A stretch of 64,000 nucleotides of DNA from Oscillospiraceae bacterium (GTDB lineage: Bacteria; Bacillota; Clostridia; Oscillospirales; Oscillospiraceae), in assembly GCA_030625685.1 (NCBI GenBank), contig DAOUQJ010000005.1:89543-153542 (forward strand), in the 5' to 3' direction. Positions within the stretch are counted from its first letter, which is position 1. The number at the start of each line of letters is the position of its first letter. Below the pieces are notes generated by a model, which was given only the letters and a program-made list of their open reading frames with translations, had not been told where the DNA came from and did not search any database. This document shows positions 44,953 to 53,729 of this stretch, one piece after another. Made by a program: the position numbers and the translations under genes.

Positions 44953-46002
44953 ATGGAAGCATTATTATGGCAGGATAAGTCACTCTCACTGCTCAATCAA
45001 AGTAAATTTCCGCAGGAAACTATTTGGCACGATTGTAATGATTATCGTAGTACCGTCACCATGTTACAATCCCCAGCAGTAACAGACGAATCAGTTATAG
45101 CAGTTGCTGCATCATACGCATATTGTCTAGCAGCCATAGAGTTTGAAAACTCTCCTGAATTTTATAAAGAAATGACCACAGCGAAAGAATCCATCTTGAG
45201 TGTTTGCCAAGGCTGTGTTGCTGCTTTAGAAGCCATTAAACAACTTGAAAAAACACAAGAAGCATATCGCAATTCTCCTGATTTGGTGACTGCCATTCTG
45301 GCCTCTGGTGTTATGATACACCGTCATGATGTGTTATCCGCGCGCACTATGAGTCAACACGGTAGAGAAATTATCCCCGATGAAGCAAACATAATCCTAT
45401 CTTGTCGTAGCAGTGTTTTTCACACAGGCTCCCTAGGAGGCGTTCTTGGCATTATTCGTGCTGCTCATAGAAAAAATCAAATTGCTATGGTCAATGTCTG
45501 TGAAAATAGACCCAATTTAGAAGGAAGTATGCTTGTTTCTCATGAGCTTGCATCCTTGGGGGTCAATACAACAGTAATTGCTGACCACACTGCAGCAACC
45601 CTTATCCCAAGACGCTCCTATAACATCGTTTTGATCGAAGGCATTCGCCTCGCTGCTAATGGAGATTTACTCGCAGGACCAGGGACATATCAACTTGCAA
45701 TTTCAGCATATTTTCACAGTACACCTGTATATGCATCAGTAAACACGAAAAATGTTGATTCTAATATTCCAACAGGCGACGCTTTTCCGCAAAATGACGG
45801 CGATGCAACTGCTTTATCACAAATAGCAGGCAAACAATTCCTTCCTGAAAGTGTTTCTGTTTGGACCCCTGAATACGAAGTAATCCCACATTATCTTCTC
45901 ACTGGACTCATCACTGAAAAAGGTCTTGCGTTTGCTCCTTTTGATGAAACGATTCCTGAAATAATTTCTAAGAAGTCAAACAATAACGTTGTAACATTCT
46001 AA
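44953..46002 (+). CDS. eIF2B/MtnA-like protein lacking the isomerase catalytic residues
   Basis: 349-aa Rossmann-like protein of the eIF2B-alpha/MtnA superfamily. Shared features: ENRPNLEGSMLVSHELASLG, AANGDLLAGPGTYQLAI and the terminal NIPTGDAFP. In methylthioribose-1-phosphate isomerase the catalytic Cys (HCNAGSL) and Asp (GCDRVAANGD) are required. Here the same columns read VFHTGSL (Phe156) and EGIRLAANGD (Ile231), so ordinary MtnA activity is unlikely. No other methionine-salvage gene is nearby. Start: ATG, nine bases behind AGGAGG. Its 3' end overlaps murF by 35 bp tail to tail. Confidence 0.8.
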   Translation: MEALLWQDKSLSLLNQSKFPQETIWHDCNDYRSTVTMLQSPAVTDESVIAVAASYAYCLAAIEFENSPEFYKEMTTAKESILSVCQGCVAALEAIKQLEKTQEAYRNSPDLVTAILASGVMIHRHDVLSARTMSQHGREIIPDEANIILSCRSSVFHTGSLGGVLGIIRAAHRKNQIAMVNVCENRPNLEGSMLVSHELASLGVNTTVIADHTAATLIPRRSYNIVLIEGIRLAANGDLLAGPGTYQLAISAYFHSTPVYASVNTKNVDSNIPTGDAFPQNDGDATALSQIAGKQFLPESVSVWTPEYEVIPHYLLTGLITEKGLAFAPFDETIPEIISKKSNNNVVTF

Positions 46003-47356
46003 CTACATCTTCAAATTCCATACCACGAGAGGCCTTGACCAAAATGTTAGCTCTTGATTTTATGAGAGTGGGCAATATGGTTTCGGCCTCTTCTTTTGTT
46101 TTGAAATAGTGTAAATCTAAATTTGCGCAATTGCTTGCCCCTTCATATATTTGTTTGGCCAAATCCCCAATTGCAATCAAGCAATCAATTCCAGCATTTG
46201 CAATATATTCGCCAACACCATAATGTAGCATTTGCGCAAGTTCTCCTAGTTCAAACATATCACCTAAAATTGCTACTTTATAACTACTATCACTTTGCGC
46301 TAACACTTCAATTGCAGCACGCATAGACTGCGGATTGGCATTGTATGCATCATCCAGAATGGTAATATCACCTTCTGATACGACATTCATACGCATCTTT
46401 GTCGGTATAAATTCTTCTACACCTTTTGCAATTTGTGTACCATCCATACCAAATTGTTCTGCAACAATCGTAGCAGCCAACACAGCATACACCATGTGCC
46501 TGCCTAATGCAGGTATTTGCACACGAAATGTCTGTATTGGTGTCTGTATCATACACCTAACCCCTTGGTTTCCATTTGTTTCTATTTCAAAGGCACGATA
46601 TGAAAACTGATCATCCGCACCATAATAAACCATTCCTTGCGATAACGTTTGCTGTAATCCTCTAAGTAAGGGATTGTCACCATTTAATATTGCTTGAGCA
46701 TCTTCGCTCATTGTTTCAAATATTTCACATTTCGCTTTTAATATATTCTCATAACTTCCAAGTGTTTCAATATGCGCATCACCAATATTTGTAATAACAG
46801 CCATTTGAGGTTCAACAATATGACCCAAATATTCAATTTCTCCGAATGAGCTCATACCCATCTCTAGCACACAAACGTCATGTTTTTCATCCAACCGAAA
46901 GAGCGTTAGTGGCAATCCAATTTCATTATTGAAGTTTCCTTCAGTTTTAATTACATTCATTTTTTGTGCCAAAACAGAGCTTATCATATCTTTCGTTGTG
47001 GTTTTGCCAACACTGCCTGTCACCGCAATAAATTTTATAGGAAATTTCTTTCTATAATACTTTGCCAAATCTCCCAAGGCTTTGGTTGTATCTTCTACAC
47101 GAATGTATATTTTCTCAGAATCATATTGATTAAGTTCTTGAGATGTCAAAGTTGCCTTAGCTCCATTTTCTAAAGCTTTCTGTATAAATTCATGTCCATT
47201 CAGTCTCTCTCCAATAAGGGGAATAAAGAGACCACCTTGTAGAACTGAGCGACTGTCCGTCTCTATCGAAGTAATCGTTTCATTCTGAAGAGATTCATCG
47301 CTTAAAAGCACTCCATGAGTAGCTTTGACAACTTCTCCAATCGTCATGGAAATCAA
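45968..47356 (-). CDS. murF: UDP-N-acetylmuramoyl-tripeptide D-Ala-D-Ala ligase
   Basis: 462-aa cytoplasmic ligase that adds D-Ala-D-Ala to the peptidoglycan precursor. The ATP loop is AVTGSVGKTTTKDMISSVL; ILDDAYNANPQSM and the C-terminal ligase domain follow. The preferred start is TTG at 47356, seven bases from GAGGGGG; the ATG at 47347 is further away. It lies 13 bp after ddl, which makes its substrate. Confidence 0.94.
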   Translation of the reverse strand: MISMTIGEVVKATHGVLLSDESLQNETITSIETDSRSVLQGGLFIPLIGERLNGHEFIQKALENGAKATLTSQELNQYDSEKIYIRVEDTTKALGDLAKYYRKKFPIKFIAVTGSVGKTTTKDMISSVLAQKMNVIKTEGNFNNEIGLPLTLFRLDEKHDVCVLEMGMSSFGEIEYLGHIVEPQMAVITNIGDAHIETLGSYENILKAKCEIFETMSEDAQAILNGDNPLLRGLQQTLSQGMVYYGADDQFSYRAFEIETNGNQGVRCMIQTPIQTFRVQIPALGRHMVYAVLAATIVAEQFGMDGTQIAKGVEEFIPTKMRMNVVSEGDITILDDAYNANPQSMRAAIEVLAQSDSSYKVAILGDMFELGELAQMLHYGVGEYIANAGIDCLIAIGDLAKQIYEGASNCANLDLHYFKTKEEAETILPTLIKSRANILVKASRGMEFEDVVRMLQRYCLTS

Positions 47357-47369
47357 ATTATATTCCCCC

Positions 47370-48413
47370 TCATTGCTCTCGTTCTTTTTTAGATGCCAAA
47401 ATAATCTGCTCACAAAGCGAGCCGTAATCAATTCCGACTGCTTTGGCTTCCTGCGGAAGAAGGCTCGTTGGTGTCATGCCTGGTAGAGTATTTACCTCAA
47501 GAAAATATACATTATTTTCTTCATCAAGTATAAAATCTGAACGTGAATAAACTGATAAACCCAATTCTTTGTGCACTGTCAGCGCAGTTTTTTGTATGAA
47601 TTCTTCTTGCTCTTTAGAAATTCTACCTGGACATATTTCCAAAGTAGCACCCACTTGGTATTTACTCTCATAATCATAAAATTCAATCTGAGGCTCTATC
47701 TCAACTGTTGGAAGTGAATTTCCATTTAATACTCCACAAGTAAACTCTCTGCCTTTAATATATTGTTCCACCATAACCGTGTCATCATACTTTAAGCATT
47801 CTTTGAGCGCCAATGATAATTTATCTTTATCATGTATAATATATACCCCCAAAGAAGATCCACTCTTCAAGGTTTTCACTACACAAGGAAGTGTGATTTC
47901 TTGTGACACTTTTTGAATATCCATTTCAGTATACTTAATGACTTTCCATGCTGGCATGAGTATGTTGGCTGTTTGTAACATGCGCTTTGTATAATCTTTA
48001 TCCATCGCTATAGCACTGCCTAAGTGGCCGGAACCAGTATACGGAATTCCAAACAAATCAAAGCATGCTTGCACGCGTCCATCTTCTCCACACACACCAT
48101 GCAACGCCAAAAATACCATATCAGCTTTTTGACACAAATCTAATACTCCAGGTCCGAATAAAGAATTTGGATTCTCTTTTCTTTGTTCTTTTACTTCTTC
48201 TAAATTCGGAGCTTCTTTCTGAATGACAAAGTACTCTTCAGGTATAGTCATTTCAAAAAGTTTTGTAACGTCACTTTGCTCAATACCTAGATACATATCA
48301 ACAAAAGCAACATCATATCCCTTTTCACGTAGAGCGCGAGAAACCATCGCTCCAGTAGAAAGCGAAACCATTCTCTCAGAGCTCAATCCACCAGCCAAAA
48401 CCACAATTTTCAT
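47370..48413 (-). CDS. ddl: D-alanine-D-alanine ligase
   Basis: 347-aa ATP-grasp enzyme that joins two D-alanines for the cell wall. Signature pieces: VFLALHGVCGEDGRVQACFD, LKSGSSLGVYII, EQYIKGREFTCGVL, FLEVNTLPGMTPTSLLP. Start behind AAAGGAG. Phe or Tyr selectivity (D-Ala versus D-Lac) in the omega loop was not settled by eye. It forms an operon with murF. Confidence 0.95.
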   Translation of the reverse strand: MKIVVLAGGLSSERMVSLSTGAMVSRALREKGYDVAFVDMYLGIEQSDVTKLFEMTIPEEYFVIQKEAPNLEEVKEQRKENPNSLFGPGVLDLCQKADMVFLALHGVCGEDGRVQACFDLFGIPYTGSGHLGSAIAMDKDYTKRMLQTANILMPAWKVIKYTEMDIQKVSQEITLPCVVKTLKSGSSLGVYIIHDKDKLSLALKECLKYDDTVMVEQYIKGREFTCGVLNGNSLPTVEIEPQIEFYDYESKYQVGATLEICPGRISKEQEEFIQKTALTVHKELGLSVYSRSDFILDEENNVYFLEVNTLPGMTPTSLLPQEAKAVGIDYGSLCEQIILASKKEREQ

Positions 48414-48510
48414 TTTACCGCTCTCCTTTATGGGAAAACCAAATAATCTATCTCAAAGTTTATGCTAATTTCATGCATCTTATCACCATAATTATATATA
48501 TCAGTGGACT

Positions 48511-48539
48511 ATTATATCATACTGATTTTCAAATCTCAA
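48511..48539 (-). promoter_or_regulatory. Promoter of ddl-murF
   Basis: TTGAGA, 17 bases, TATAAT with an upstream TG (extended -10). It lies about 100 bases before ddl. Confidence 0.75.
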
Positions 48540-48554
48540 CACTATCCAAAACAT

Positions 48555-48591
48555 AAAACAAAGGTGCCACATAATGTGACACCTTTGTTTT
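48555..48591 (-). terminator. Terminator after ferredoxin gene
   Basis: AAAACAAAGGTG / CACCTTTGTTTT stem continued by four more pairs after one mismatch, with an ATAAT loop; 12 bp after the ferredoxin stop. Confidence 0.82.
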
Positions 48592-48603
48592 CGTATTCAC
48601 TGA

Positions 48604-48774
48604 TTATACAGGAACAATAGCTTCAGTTGGGCAACAATCCACACATGCTGCACAGTCGATGCAAGCATTTTGATCAATGACATACTTTGGATCTCCTTCG
48701 GAAATGATTCCTACTGGACATTCATCGATACAAGCTCCACAACAAATGCATGCGTCCGTAATTGTATAAGGCAC
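48604..48774 (-). CDS. 2[4Fe-4S] ferredoxin
   Basis: 56-aa clostridial-type ferredoxin, a soluble low-potential electron carrier. Two cluster motifs are complete: Cys9, Cys12, Cys15 and Cys19-Pro (CICCGACIDECP), and Cys38, Cys41, Cys44 and Cys48-Pro (CIDCAACVDCCP). Predicted start GTG, eight bases behind AGGAGG. One extra Cys precedes each final or second ligand (Cys11 and Cys47). Confidence 0.95.
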   Translation of the reverse strand: MPYTITDACICCGACIDECPVGIISEGDPKYVIDQNACIDCAACVDCCPTEAIVPV

Positions 48775-48946
48775 ACCATTCACCTCCTCAAACGATTACC
48801 GAAATAATCATAACATCTACTTTCCATATATATTTTAACACATCTTTTGCAAAATGCAATAAAGTTTTATTTATTGAACTTTAGTATATCTAGATTTCGT
48901 TTGGTTAAACTAAATATAACATATACCTTAAAATAAGGAGATTGCA

Positions 48947-49135
48947 ATGGATATTTTTACAGCACATTCAGGTTTTCCGGGTAGTATTACACCACATTTA
49001 GATGGCGCACCTCATAGTCAAACTCATGAATCTAGATTTTTTTCTACTATAAGTCCTACGATAAATAATATAGAATCAACACAAGTCGAAGCATCCTCTG
49101 AGGAACTTAACATGGTAAATTCTACTGTTTTATAA
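48947..49135 (+). CDS. Small unknown protein, 62 aa
   Basis: Short hydrophilic protein with a strong AAGGAG site six bases before its ATG. The sequence is His/Ser/Thr-rich at the start (MDIFTAHSGFPGSITPHLDG), then Ser/Glu/Asn-rich, ending NMVNSTVL; no Cys, membrane helix or known motif. It stands alone before the phosphoketolase promoter. A real gene is likely from the ribosome site and intact frame, but its role is unknown. Confidence 0.45.
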   Translation: MDIFTAHSGFPGSITPHLDGAPHSQTHESRFFSTISPTINNIESTQVEASSEELNMVNSTVL

Positions 49136-49157
49136 ACAAATTATGAACACTCATTTT

Positions 49158-49186
49158 TTGACTTTTTGTTTTCATCATAATAGTAT
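49158..49186 (+). promoter_or_regulatory. Promoter of the phosphoketolase gene
   Basis: TTGACT, 17 bases, TAGTAT; the start codon lies about 40 bases after the predicted transcription start. Confidence 0.65.
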
Positions 49187-49233
49187 ATACTGTTATTTAG
49201 TAAATCATACCATTTACGTAAAGGAGGTATACC

Positions 49234-51612
49234 ATGTCTACACCAACACCATTAACCCACCAAGAGGTGAAGCTGATTGATGCCTATTGGCGCGCTTCCA
49301 ACTATCTTTCAGCATGTCAGCTATATTTACTAGATAACCCCCTATTAAAAGAGCCTCTACAAATTCAACACATCAAGAAAAAAATTGTAGGGCATTGGGG
49401 TACTGTTCCTGGTCAAACCTTCATATACACACATCTAAATCGAATCATCAATAAGTATAATTTAGATATGATATATATATCAGGTCCTGGACACGGTGGA
49501 AACGCCATTGTCTCACACGTATATCTTGAAGGTACTTATAGTGAAATCTATCCAAATATAAGTGAAGATATTGATGGACTTCGAAAACTGTTCAAACAAT
49601 TTTCATTTCCAGGTGGCATATCCAGCCATGTTGCTCCAGAAATCCCAGGCTCTATCAACGAAGGTGGCGAGCTCGGCTACTCACTTTCACATGCCTTTGG
49701 CGCAGTATTTGACAACCCAAATCTCATTGCAACTTGCGTTGTCGGAGATGGTGAAGCAGAAACAGGCCCCCTCGCTACAGCATGGCACTCCAATAAATTT
49801 CTAAACCCAATTTCGGATGGTGCTGTTCTACCTATTTTGCATCTAAATGGGTATAAAATTCATAACCCTACCATCTTTTCTCGCATTTCACATGAAGAAC
49901 AGGAATCTTTCTTCCGCGGTTGCGGATGGAATCCTCGCTTTGTAGAAGGAACATCAAATGAAGAAATGCACCAGTCTATGGCAGAAGCCTTGAATTGGGC
50001 GACCAACGAAATCAAACAAATATGGGAAAACGCACGCAAAGATCAAAAGACTGAGCGCCCCTATTGGCCAATGATAATTTTACGTTCGCCAAAAGGATGG
50101 ACTGGACCTAAAGAGGTCAACGGCAAAAAAATTGAAAACACTTTCAGAGCACACCAAGTTCCCATAGATATGTCAGAACCAAATCATTTAGACTTTCTAT
50201 ATCAATGGCTATCAAGTTATCGTCCTGAAGAGCTGTTTACAGATGACGGAAAACTAATACCCGAACTTAAAGCCCTCGCCCCAAAAGGCAATCATCGCAT
50301 GAGTTCCAATCCCCATGCAAATGGTGGAGTATTGCTCAAAGAATTGCGTGTGCCTGATTTCTGTCAGTATGCTTTCCCTGTCACTTCACCAGGTGAAACC
50401 AAAGGACAAGACATGCAGGTTTTGGGAAACTTTGTCCGTGATATCATAGATCTCAATGTACCCAATCAAAACTTCAGATTATTTGGTCCTGATGAAACGA
50501 AATCCAATCGTCTCACCTCAGTTTTCGAAAAAACAAACCGTAGCTGGCATGCTGAGATCATAGAAGGAGATGAATATCTCTCTCAGGATGGTCGAGTAAT
50601 GGATGCTATGCTCTCTGAACACATGTGTCAGGGTTGGCTTGAAGGATACCTCCTAACTGGACGACACGGTTTTTTCAACAGTTACGAAGCTTTTATCCGC
50701 ATTGTTGATTCCATGTTTTCTCAACACGCCAAATGGCTCAAAATATGCAATGAACTCCCATGGAGACACAGTATTGCATCTTTAAACTATATTTTATCCT
50801 CTAATGTTTGGCAACAAGACCACAACGGTTTCACACATCAAGACCCTGGATTTTTAGACCATGTCAGCAACAAAAAAGCTGACGTTGTGCGCATGTATCT
50901 CCCACCAGACGCGAACAGTCTTCTTTTTGTATTCAACCAGTGTATTCACAGCAGAAACTATGTCAACGTGATGATCACATCCAAACATCCTCGCCCACAA
51001 TGGCTAACAATGGAGCAAGCAATCTCCCACTGTTCTCAAGGCATAGGCATATGGGATTGGGCATCCAATGACCAAGGATCTGAACCTGACATTGTTCTAG
51101 CCTGCTGTGGTGAAACACCCACACTTGAAACACTCGCCGCAATTACAATTATGCGCCACCACTTCCCCGATATTAAAATTAGACTCATTAACGTTGTAGA
51201 CTTGATGCGCTTACAATCTGACACACAGCATCCTCACGGTCTTCCAGATAAGGATTACAATATCCTCTTCACCGAAGACAAACCCATCCTCTTTGCTTTC
51301 CATGGATATCCATCACTGATCCACGAATTAACTTATCGAAGAAAAAATAACAATTTACGTGTGCGCGGATATATGGAAGAAGGCTCTATCACAACTCCCT
51401 TTGATATGCGTGTACAAAACAATTTGGATCGCTTTAATTTAGTGAAAACTATTTTGCAGATGTTGTCAGATACTTTAGGCAATCGCTCAGCATTCTTATA
51501 TCAAGAAATGCAGAATAAATTAGTAGCACACAAACAATATATCCAGGAATATGGCATTGATATGCCTGAAATACTTGAATGGAAATGGAACAACGGAAAA
51601 GGAAATAACTAA
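49234..51612 (+). CDS. xfp: Xylulose-5-phosphate/fructose-6-phosphate phosphoketolase
   Basis: 792-aa thiamine diphosphate enzyme that splits xylulose 5-phosphate or fructose 6-phosphate with phosphate to give acetyl phosphate. Family segments: [57 protein letters not shown]-binding [20 protein letters not shown], and [11 protein letters not shown]. Start behind AAAGGAGG. Full length, with its own promoter and a strong terminator. It is a TPP consumer; the convergent thiW gene supplies a thiamine precursor. Confidence 0.97.
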   Translation: MSTPTPLTHQEVKLIDAYWRASNYLSACQLYLLDNPLLKEPLQIQHIKKKIVGHWGTVPGQTFIYTHLNRIINKYNLDMIYISGPGHGGNAIVSHVYLEGTYSEIYPNISEDIDGLRKLFKQFSFPGGISSHVAPEIPGSINEGGELGYSLSHAFGAVFDNPNLIATCVVGDGEAETGPLATAWHSNKFLNPISDGAVLPILHLNGYKIHNPTIFSRISHEEQESFFRGCGWNPRFVEGTSNEEMHQSMAEALNWATNEIKQIWENARKDQKTERPYWPMIILRSPKGWTGPKEVNGKKIENTFRAHQVPIDMSEPNHLDFLYQWLSSYRPEELFTDDGKLIPELKALAPKGNHRMSSNPHANGGVLLKELRVPDFCQYAFPVTSPGETKGQDMQVLGNFVRDIIDLNVPNQNFRLFGPDETKSNRLTSVFEKTNRSWHAEIIEGDEYLSQDGRVMDAMLSEHMCQGWLEGYLLTGRHGFFNSYEAFIRIVDSMFSQHAKWLKICNELPWRHSIASLNYILSSNVWQQDHNGFTHQDPGFLDHVSNKKADVVRMYLPPDANSLLFVFNQCIHSRNYVNVMITSKHPRPQWLTMEQAISHCSQGIGIWDWASNDQGSEPDIVLACCGETPTLETLAAITIMRHHFPDIKIRLINVVDLMRLQSDTQHPHGLPDKDYNILFTEDKPILFAFHGYPSLIHELTYRRKNNNLRVRGYMEEGSITTPFDMRVQNNLDRFNLVKTILQMLSDTLGNRSAFLYQEMQNKLVAHKQYIQEYGIDMPEILEWKWNNGKGNN

Positions 51613-51631
51613 AAAAACCAAAGATTGAATT

Positions 51632-51671
51632 AGGACCTTACTTTGTGGCACACTCCACAAAGCAAGGTCCT
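51632..51671. terminator. Bidirectional terminator
   Basis: AGGACCTT-A-CTTTGTGG pairs with CCACAAAG-C-AAGGTCCT (16 pairs, one mismatch) around CACACT. It ends xfp on one strand and thiW on the other. Confidence 0.88.
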
Positions 51672-51700
51672 TTCTATTGGTTTTAAATTAAAAAACCTAC

Positions 51701-52258
51701 TTAATTAGTGAAAGCCTCTGGCGACTCTACCTCAACATAATCATAGGTTTTTGTATCCAGCCGATTTTGAATTTTTGTCAGCATGCCTGTTCTCTTCAGC
51801 GCAGTTAAAAACAGATACGCAATTGTTCCTCCCATCAATGTAGCCATGATAAATGACGGAACATAAAACATCCAAGTCAGACCACTTCTGCCCCAAATAA
51901 GCGCCATCACAGGATAAGAAACTATAGCACCTATGATACCAGTGCCAATCACTTCACCGATAACAGCAAACAATAAATTCCCCTTTGATGCACGATAAAA
52001 AAGCCCCGACAACAAAGCGCCAAATACTGCCCCTGTTAGAGCAAGCGGTGGTATTGCCATCGCCGTCATTCGAATGACTCCAATTAGCGTTGCGCAAATC
52101 AATGCATACCAAGGGCCTAAAAAGACTGCACATACAATGTTTATGAAATGTGCCATAGGACACAAACCTTCAACACGCAGTATGGGTGATATCACAACCC
52201 CCAAAGCGACCATCATTGCCAACATGAGCTTTTTGAGCAATTTTGCATTTTTAGACAT
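51701..52258 (-). CDS. thiW: ThiW, energy-coupling S component for the thiazole precursor
   Basis: 185-aa membrane protein of the ThiW family, a substrate-binding subunit of ECF vitamin transporters, believed to take up hydroxyethylthiazole. About five helices; family pieces include LKKLMLAMMVALGVVISPIL, GLCPMAHFINIVCAVFLGPW, and MTAMAIPPLALTGAVFGALL. The ECF ATPases and T component must be elsewhere. GAGAGG precedes the ATG. The roughly 400-base leader holds a TPP riboswitch, a terminator and a second TPP-like element. Confidence 0.93.
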   Translation of the reverse strand: MSKNAKLLKKLMLAMMVALGVVISPILRVEGLCPMAHFINIVCAVFLGPWYALICATLIGVIRMTAMAIPPLALTGAVFGALLSGLFYRASKGNLLFAVIGEVIGTGIIGAIVSYPVMALIWGRSGLTWMFYVPSFIMATLMGGTIAYLFLTALKRTGMLTKIQNRLDTKTYDYVEVESPEAFTN

Positions 52259-52278
52259 AAAAAAACCTCTCTATCATA

Positions 52279-52307
52279 AGTTATTCCCTGTCATAATAGA
52301 AATAACT
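52279..52307 (-). promoter_or_regulatory. Hairpin just upstream of the thiW ribosome site
   Basis: AGTTATT / AATAACT, seven pairs with a 15-base loop, ends seven bases before the GAGAGG site. It has no T-run, so a role in translation control by the variant element is more likely than termination. The CCTC at 52316-52319 could alternatively pair with the GAGG of the ribosome site. Confidence 0.4.
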
Positions 52308-52330
52308 GCGATATCGAGGCAATGTCCCTC

Positions 52331-52429
52331 AACTAAATAGCTATCCCCACTATGACATCATCACACTGGTCGGTCGAAGCTTAAAAGCTTCCTCTCACCT
52401 TGAAACACAAGTTCCCTCGCTATTTAGTT
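52331..52429 (-). ncRNA. TPP-riboswitch-like variant element before thiW
   Basis: 99-nt RNA closed by a perfect 11-bp helix (AACTAAATAGC / GCTATTTAGTT). The first half follows a TPP aptamer step by step and parallels the canonical copy upstream: GGGAAC, a P3 hairpin (ACTTG...CAAGGT), GTGAGAGG in place of CTGAGAGG, and a P3a hairpin (GAAGCT/AGCTTC). The second half diverges: where TPP aptamers have GGATAATGCC and GCGTAGGG, this has CCAGTGTGATGATGTCATAG and TGGGG. The helix arrangement (P4/P5-like) could still form. Ligand unknown. It ends 72 bases before the thiW start, next to a GAGG/CCTC hairpin (52316-52330). Confidence 0.6.
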
Positions 52430-52488
52430 ATCTATGCCTAAATGCAGGGCGCTCCCCCTCCATTCATTGAAGACTCTCTTCCACTGGC

Positions 52489-52526
52489 AAAAAAAAATTT
52501 GGGATACACCGAATAAGGTGTTCCCA
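52489..52526 (-). terminator. Terminator of the TPP riboswitch
   Basis: TGGGAACACC / GGTGTATCCC stem (one bulge/mismatch), TTATTC loop, then AAA and a nine-T run. It is the off-state terminator of the canonical riboswitch; two small hairpins (CACA/TGTG and GATTG/CAATC) lie between it and the aptamer. Confidence 0.85.
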
Positions 52527-52561
52527 TCTGATAAAGATTGAAACAATCACAACATTGTGAA

Positions 52562-52646
52562 TTTCCTTACGTCGGCATTATCCGAATCAAGTTAAGGGTC
52601 GAAGTTTTTAACTTCCTCTCAGCCTGTCTCACAAGCTCCCCTACGG
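52562..52646 (-). ncRNA. TPP riboswitch (THI element)
   Basis: Canonical aptamer on the minus strand: GGGGAGC, P3 (GCTTGT/ACAGGC), GCTGAGAGG with a P3a hairpin, GACCC, ACTTGATTCGGATAATGCCG (P4/P5 with the GATAATG loop) and ACGTAAGGA. It regulates thiW by the terminator downstream. Oddity: a good closing P1 is not seen; TTGTGA before and TCACAA after could pair only with a 12-base bulge. A promoter-like TTGCAA, 17 bases, TATACT (52649-52677) would start the RNA at the aptamer edge, leaving no room for P1. Confidence 0.95.
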
Positions 52647-52763
52647 CGAGTATATCACAAGAGATTCACAATTGCAATACCAAAACCTTTTATGGCAAAT
52701 TGAATAAATATAAAAAATGAATCTTGATTTTTGAATATCTATATGCTACCCTTACAATCGGAT

Positions 52764-52788
52764 GGTATTCTGTATCAGAAACTATACC
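52764..52788. repeat. Nested dyad upstream of the pan operon
   Basis: TTCTG-TAT-CAGAA (52768-52780) lies inside a wider GGTAT/ATACC pair (52764-52768 and 52784-52788). It is 99 bases before the panG-like gene and might be an operator or a leader hairpin. Otherwise 52660-52886 is AT-rich, with only weak promoter-like matches. Confidence 0.4.
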
Positions 52789-52886
52789 GTAATGACAAAA
52801 CACCACTTACATTTTATTATTGCAGCTCATATTTCGATAGAAAGTGAGACTCATTATCGCTTCCGGATTTTGCGGAGGTGGTTATT

Positions 52887-53729
52887 ATGAAAATTGGATT
52901 TATTGGCGCGGGTAAAGTCGGTTTTTCTCTTGGAAAATACTTTGCTACCAAAGGAGCTAACATACGTGGGTACTATAGCAAGAACCCCTATTCAGCCCAA
53001 AAGGCAGCAGATTTTACAAGCACAAAGCATTACGTCAATTTACAAGAAGTTGTAAGCGATAATGACGTTCTCTTTCTCACAGTTCCAGACAATGAAATTT
53101 CTCCTGTCTGGAATTCTCTCAAACCATTAAATGAGTTAAATAATAAAATCATATGTCATTGCAGCGGCGTCCACTCGTCGCATATGTTTTCGGATGCAGA
53201 AAAACTATCAGTATTTGGTTTTTCTTTGCATCCGATTTTTGCGTTTCACGACAAATATGAATCATGGAAAGCATTGAATCATGCCATTTTTTCTATCGAG
53301 GGCAACCCTGATAAAATTACGCAATTGACTACTTTAATTGAATCTATGGGGAATCAAGTCAACCAAATAAGCCCTCACTCAAAAGCAACATATCACGCGG
53401 CAACAGTCATTGCAAGCAACCATATGGTAGCGCTCACACAATTGGCTATCAATCTTCTTGTTTCATGTGGTTTTTCTCATAAGTCAGCTCTGTATACACT
53501 CAGTCCTCTCATGGAAAGTACTCTGCGCAACATAAATGCAGTTGGCACAGTTGAAGCCATGACAGGGCCCATTGAGCGAAACGACTTACAAACTATCAAA
53601 ATGCATCTTGACTACCTTGATCCGCAAACAAAATCAATATATCAAACTCTTTCGCAAACACTCGTTACTCTTGCAAAAGAGAAACACGAAGATAGAAATT
53701 ATGCAGTAATGGAGGCTTTATTCACATGA
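52887..53729 (+). CDS. panG: Rossmann/DUF2520 protein, likely ketopantoate reductase PanG
   Basis: 280 aa. The N-terminus binds NAD(P): [20 protein letters not shown]; the C-terminal DUF2520 domain has the conserved [23 protein letters not shown] and [16 protein letters not shown]. It is first in the panB-panC-panD operon, which otherwise has no panE, and overlaps panB by 4 bp. PanG of Francisella, as I recall it, is a ketopantoate reductase of this kind, so the same step (ketopantoate to pantoate) is inferred. ATG at 52887 behind GGAGG. Confidence 0.82.
   Translation: MKIGFIGAGKVGFSLGKYFATKGANIRGYYSKNPYSAQKAADFTSTKHYVNLQEVVSDNDVLFLTVPDNEISPVWNSLKPLNELNNKIICHCSGVHSSHMFSDAEKLSVFGFSLHPIFAFHDKYESWKALNHAIFSIEGNPDKITQLTTLIESMGNQVNQISPHSKATYHAATVIASNHMVALTQLAINLLVSCGFSHKSALYTLSPLMESTLRNINAVGTVEAMTGPIERNDLQTIKMHLDYLDPQTKSIYQTLSQTLVTLAKEKHEDRNYAVMEALFT

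Noticed and set aside
44953..46002. Ordinary MtnA of methionine salvage
   Set aside because: Both catalytic positions are substituted and no salvage genes are nearby.
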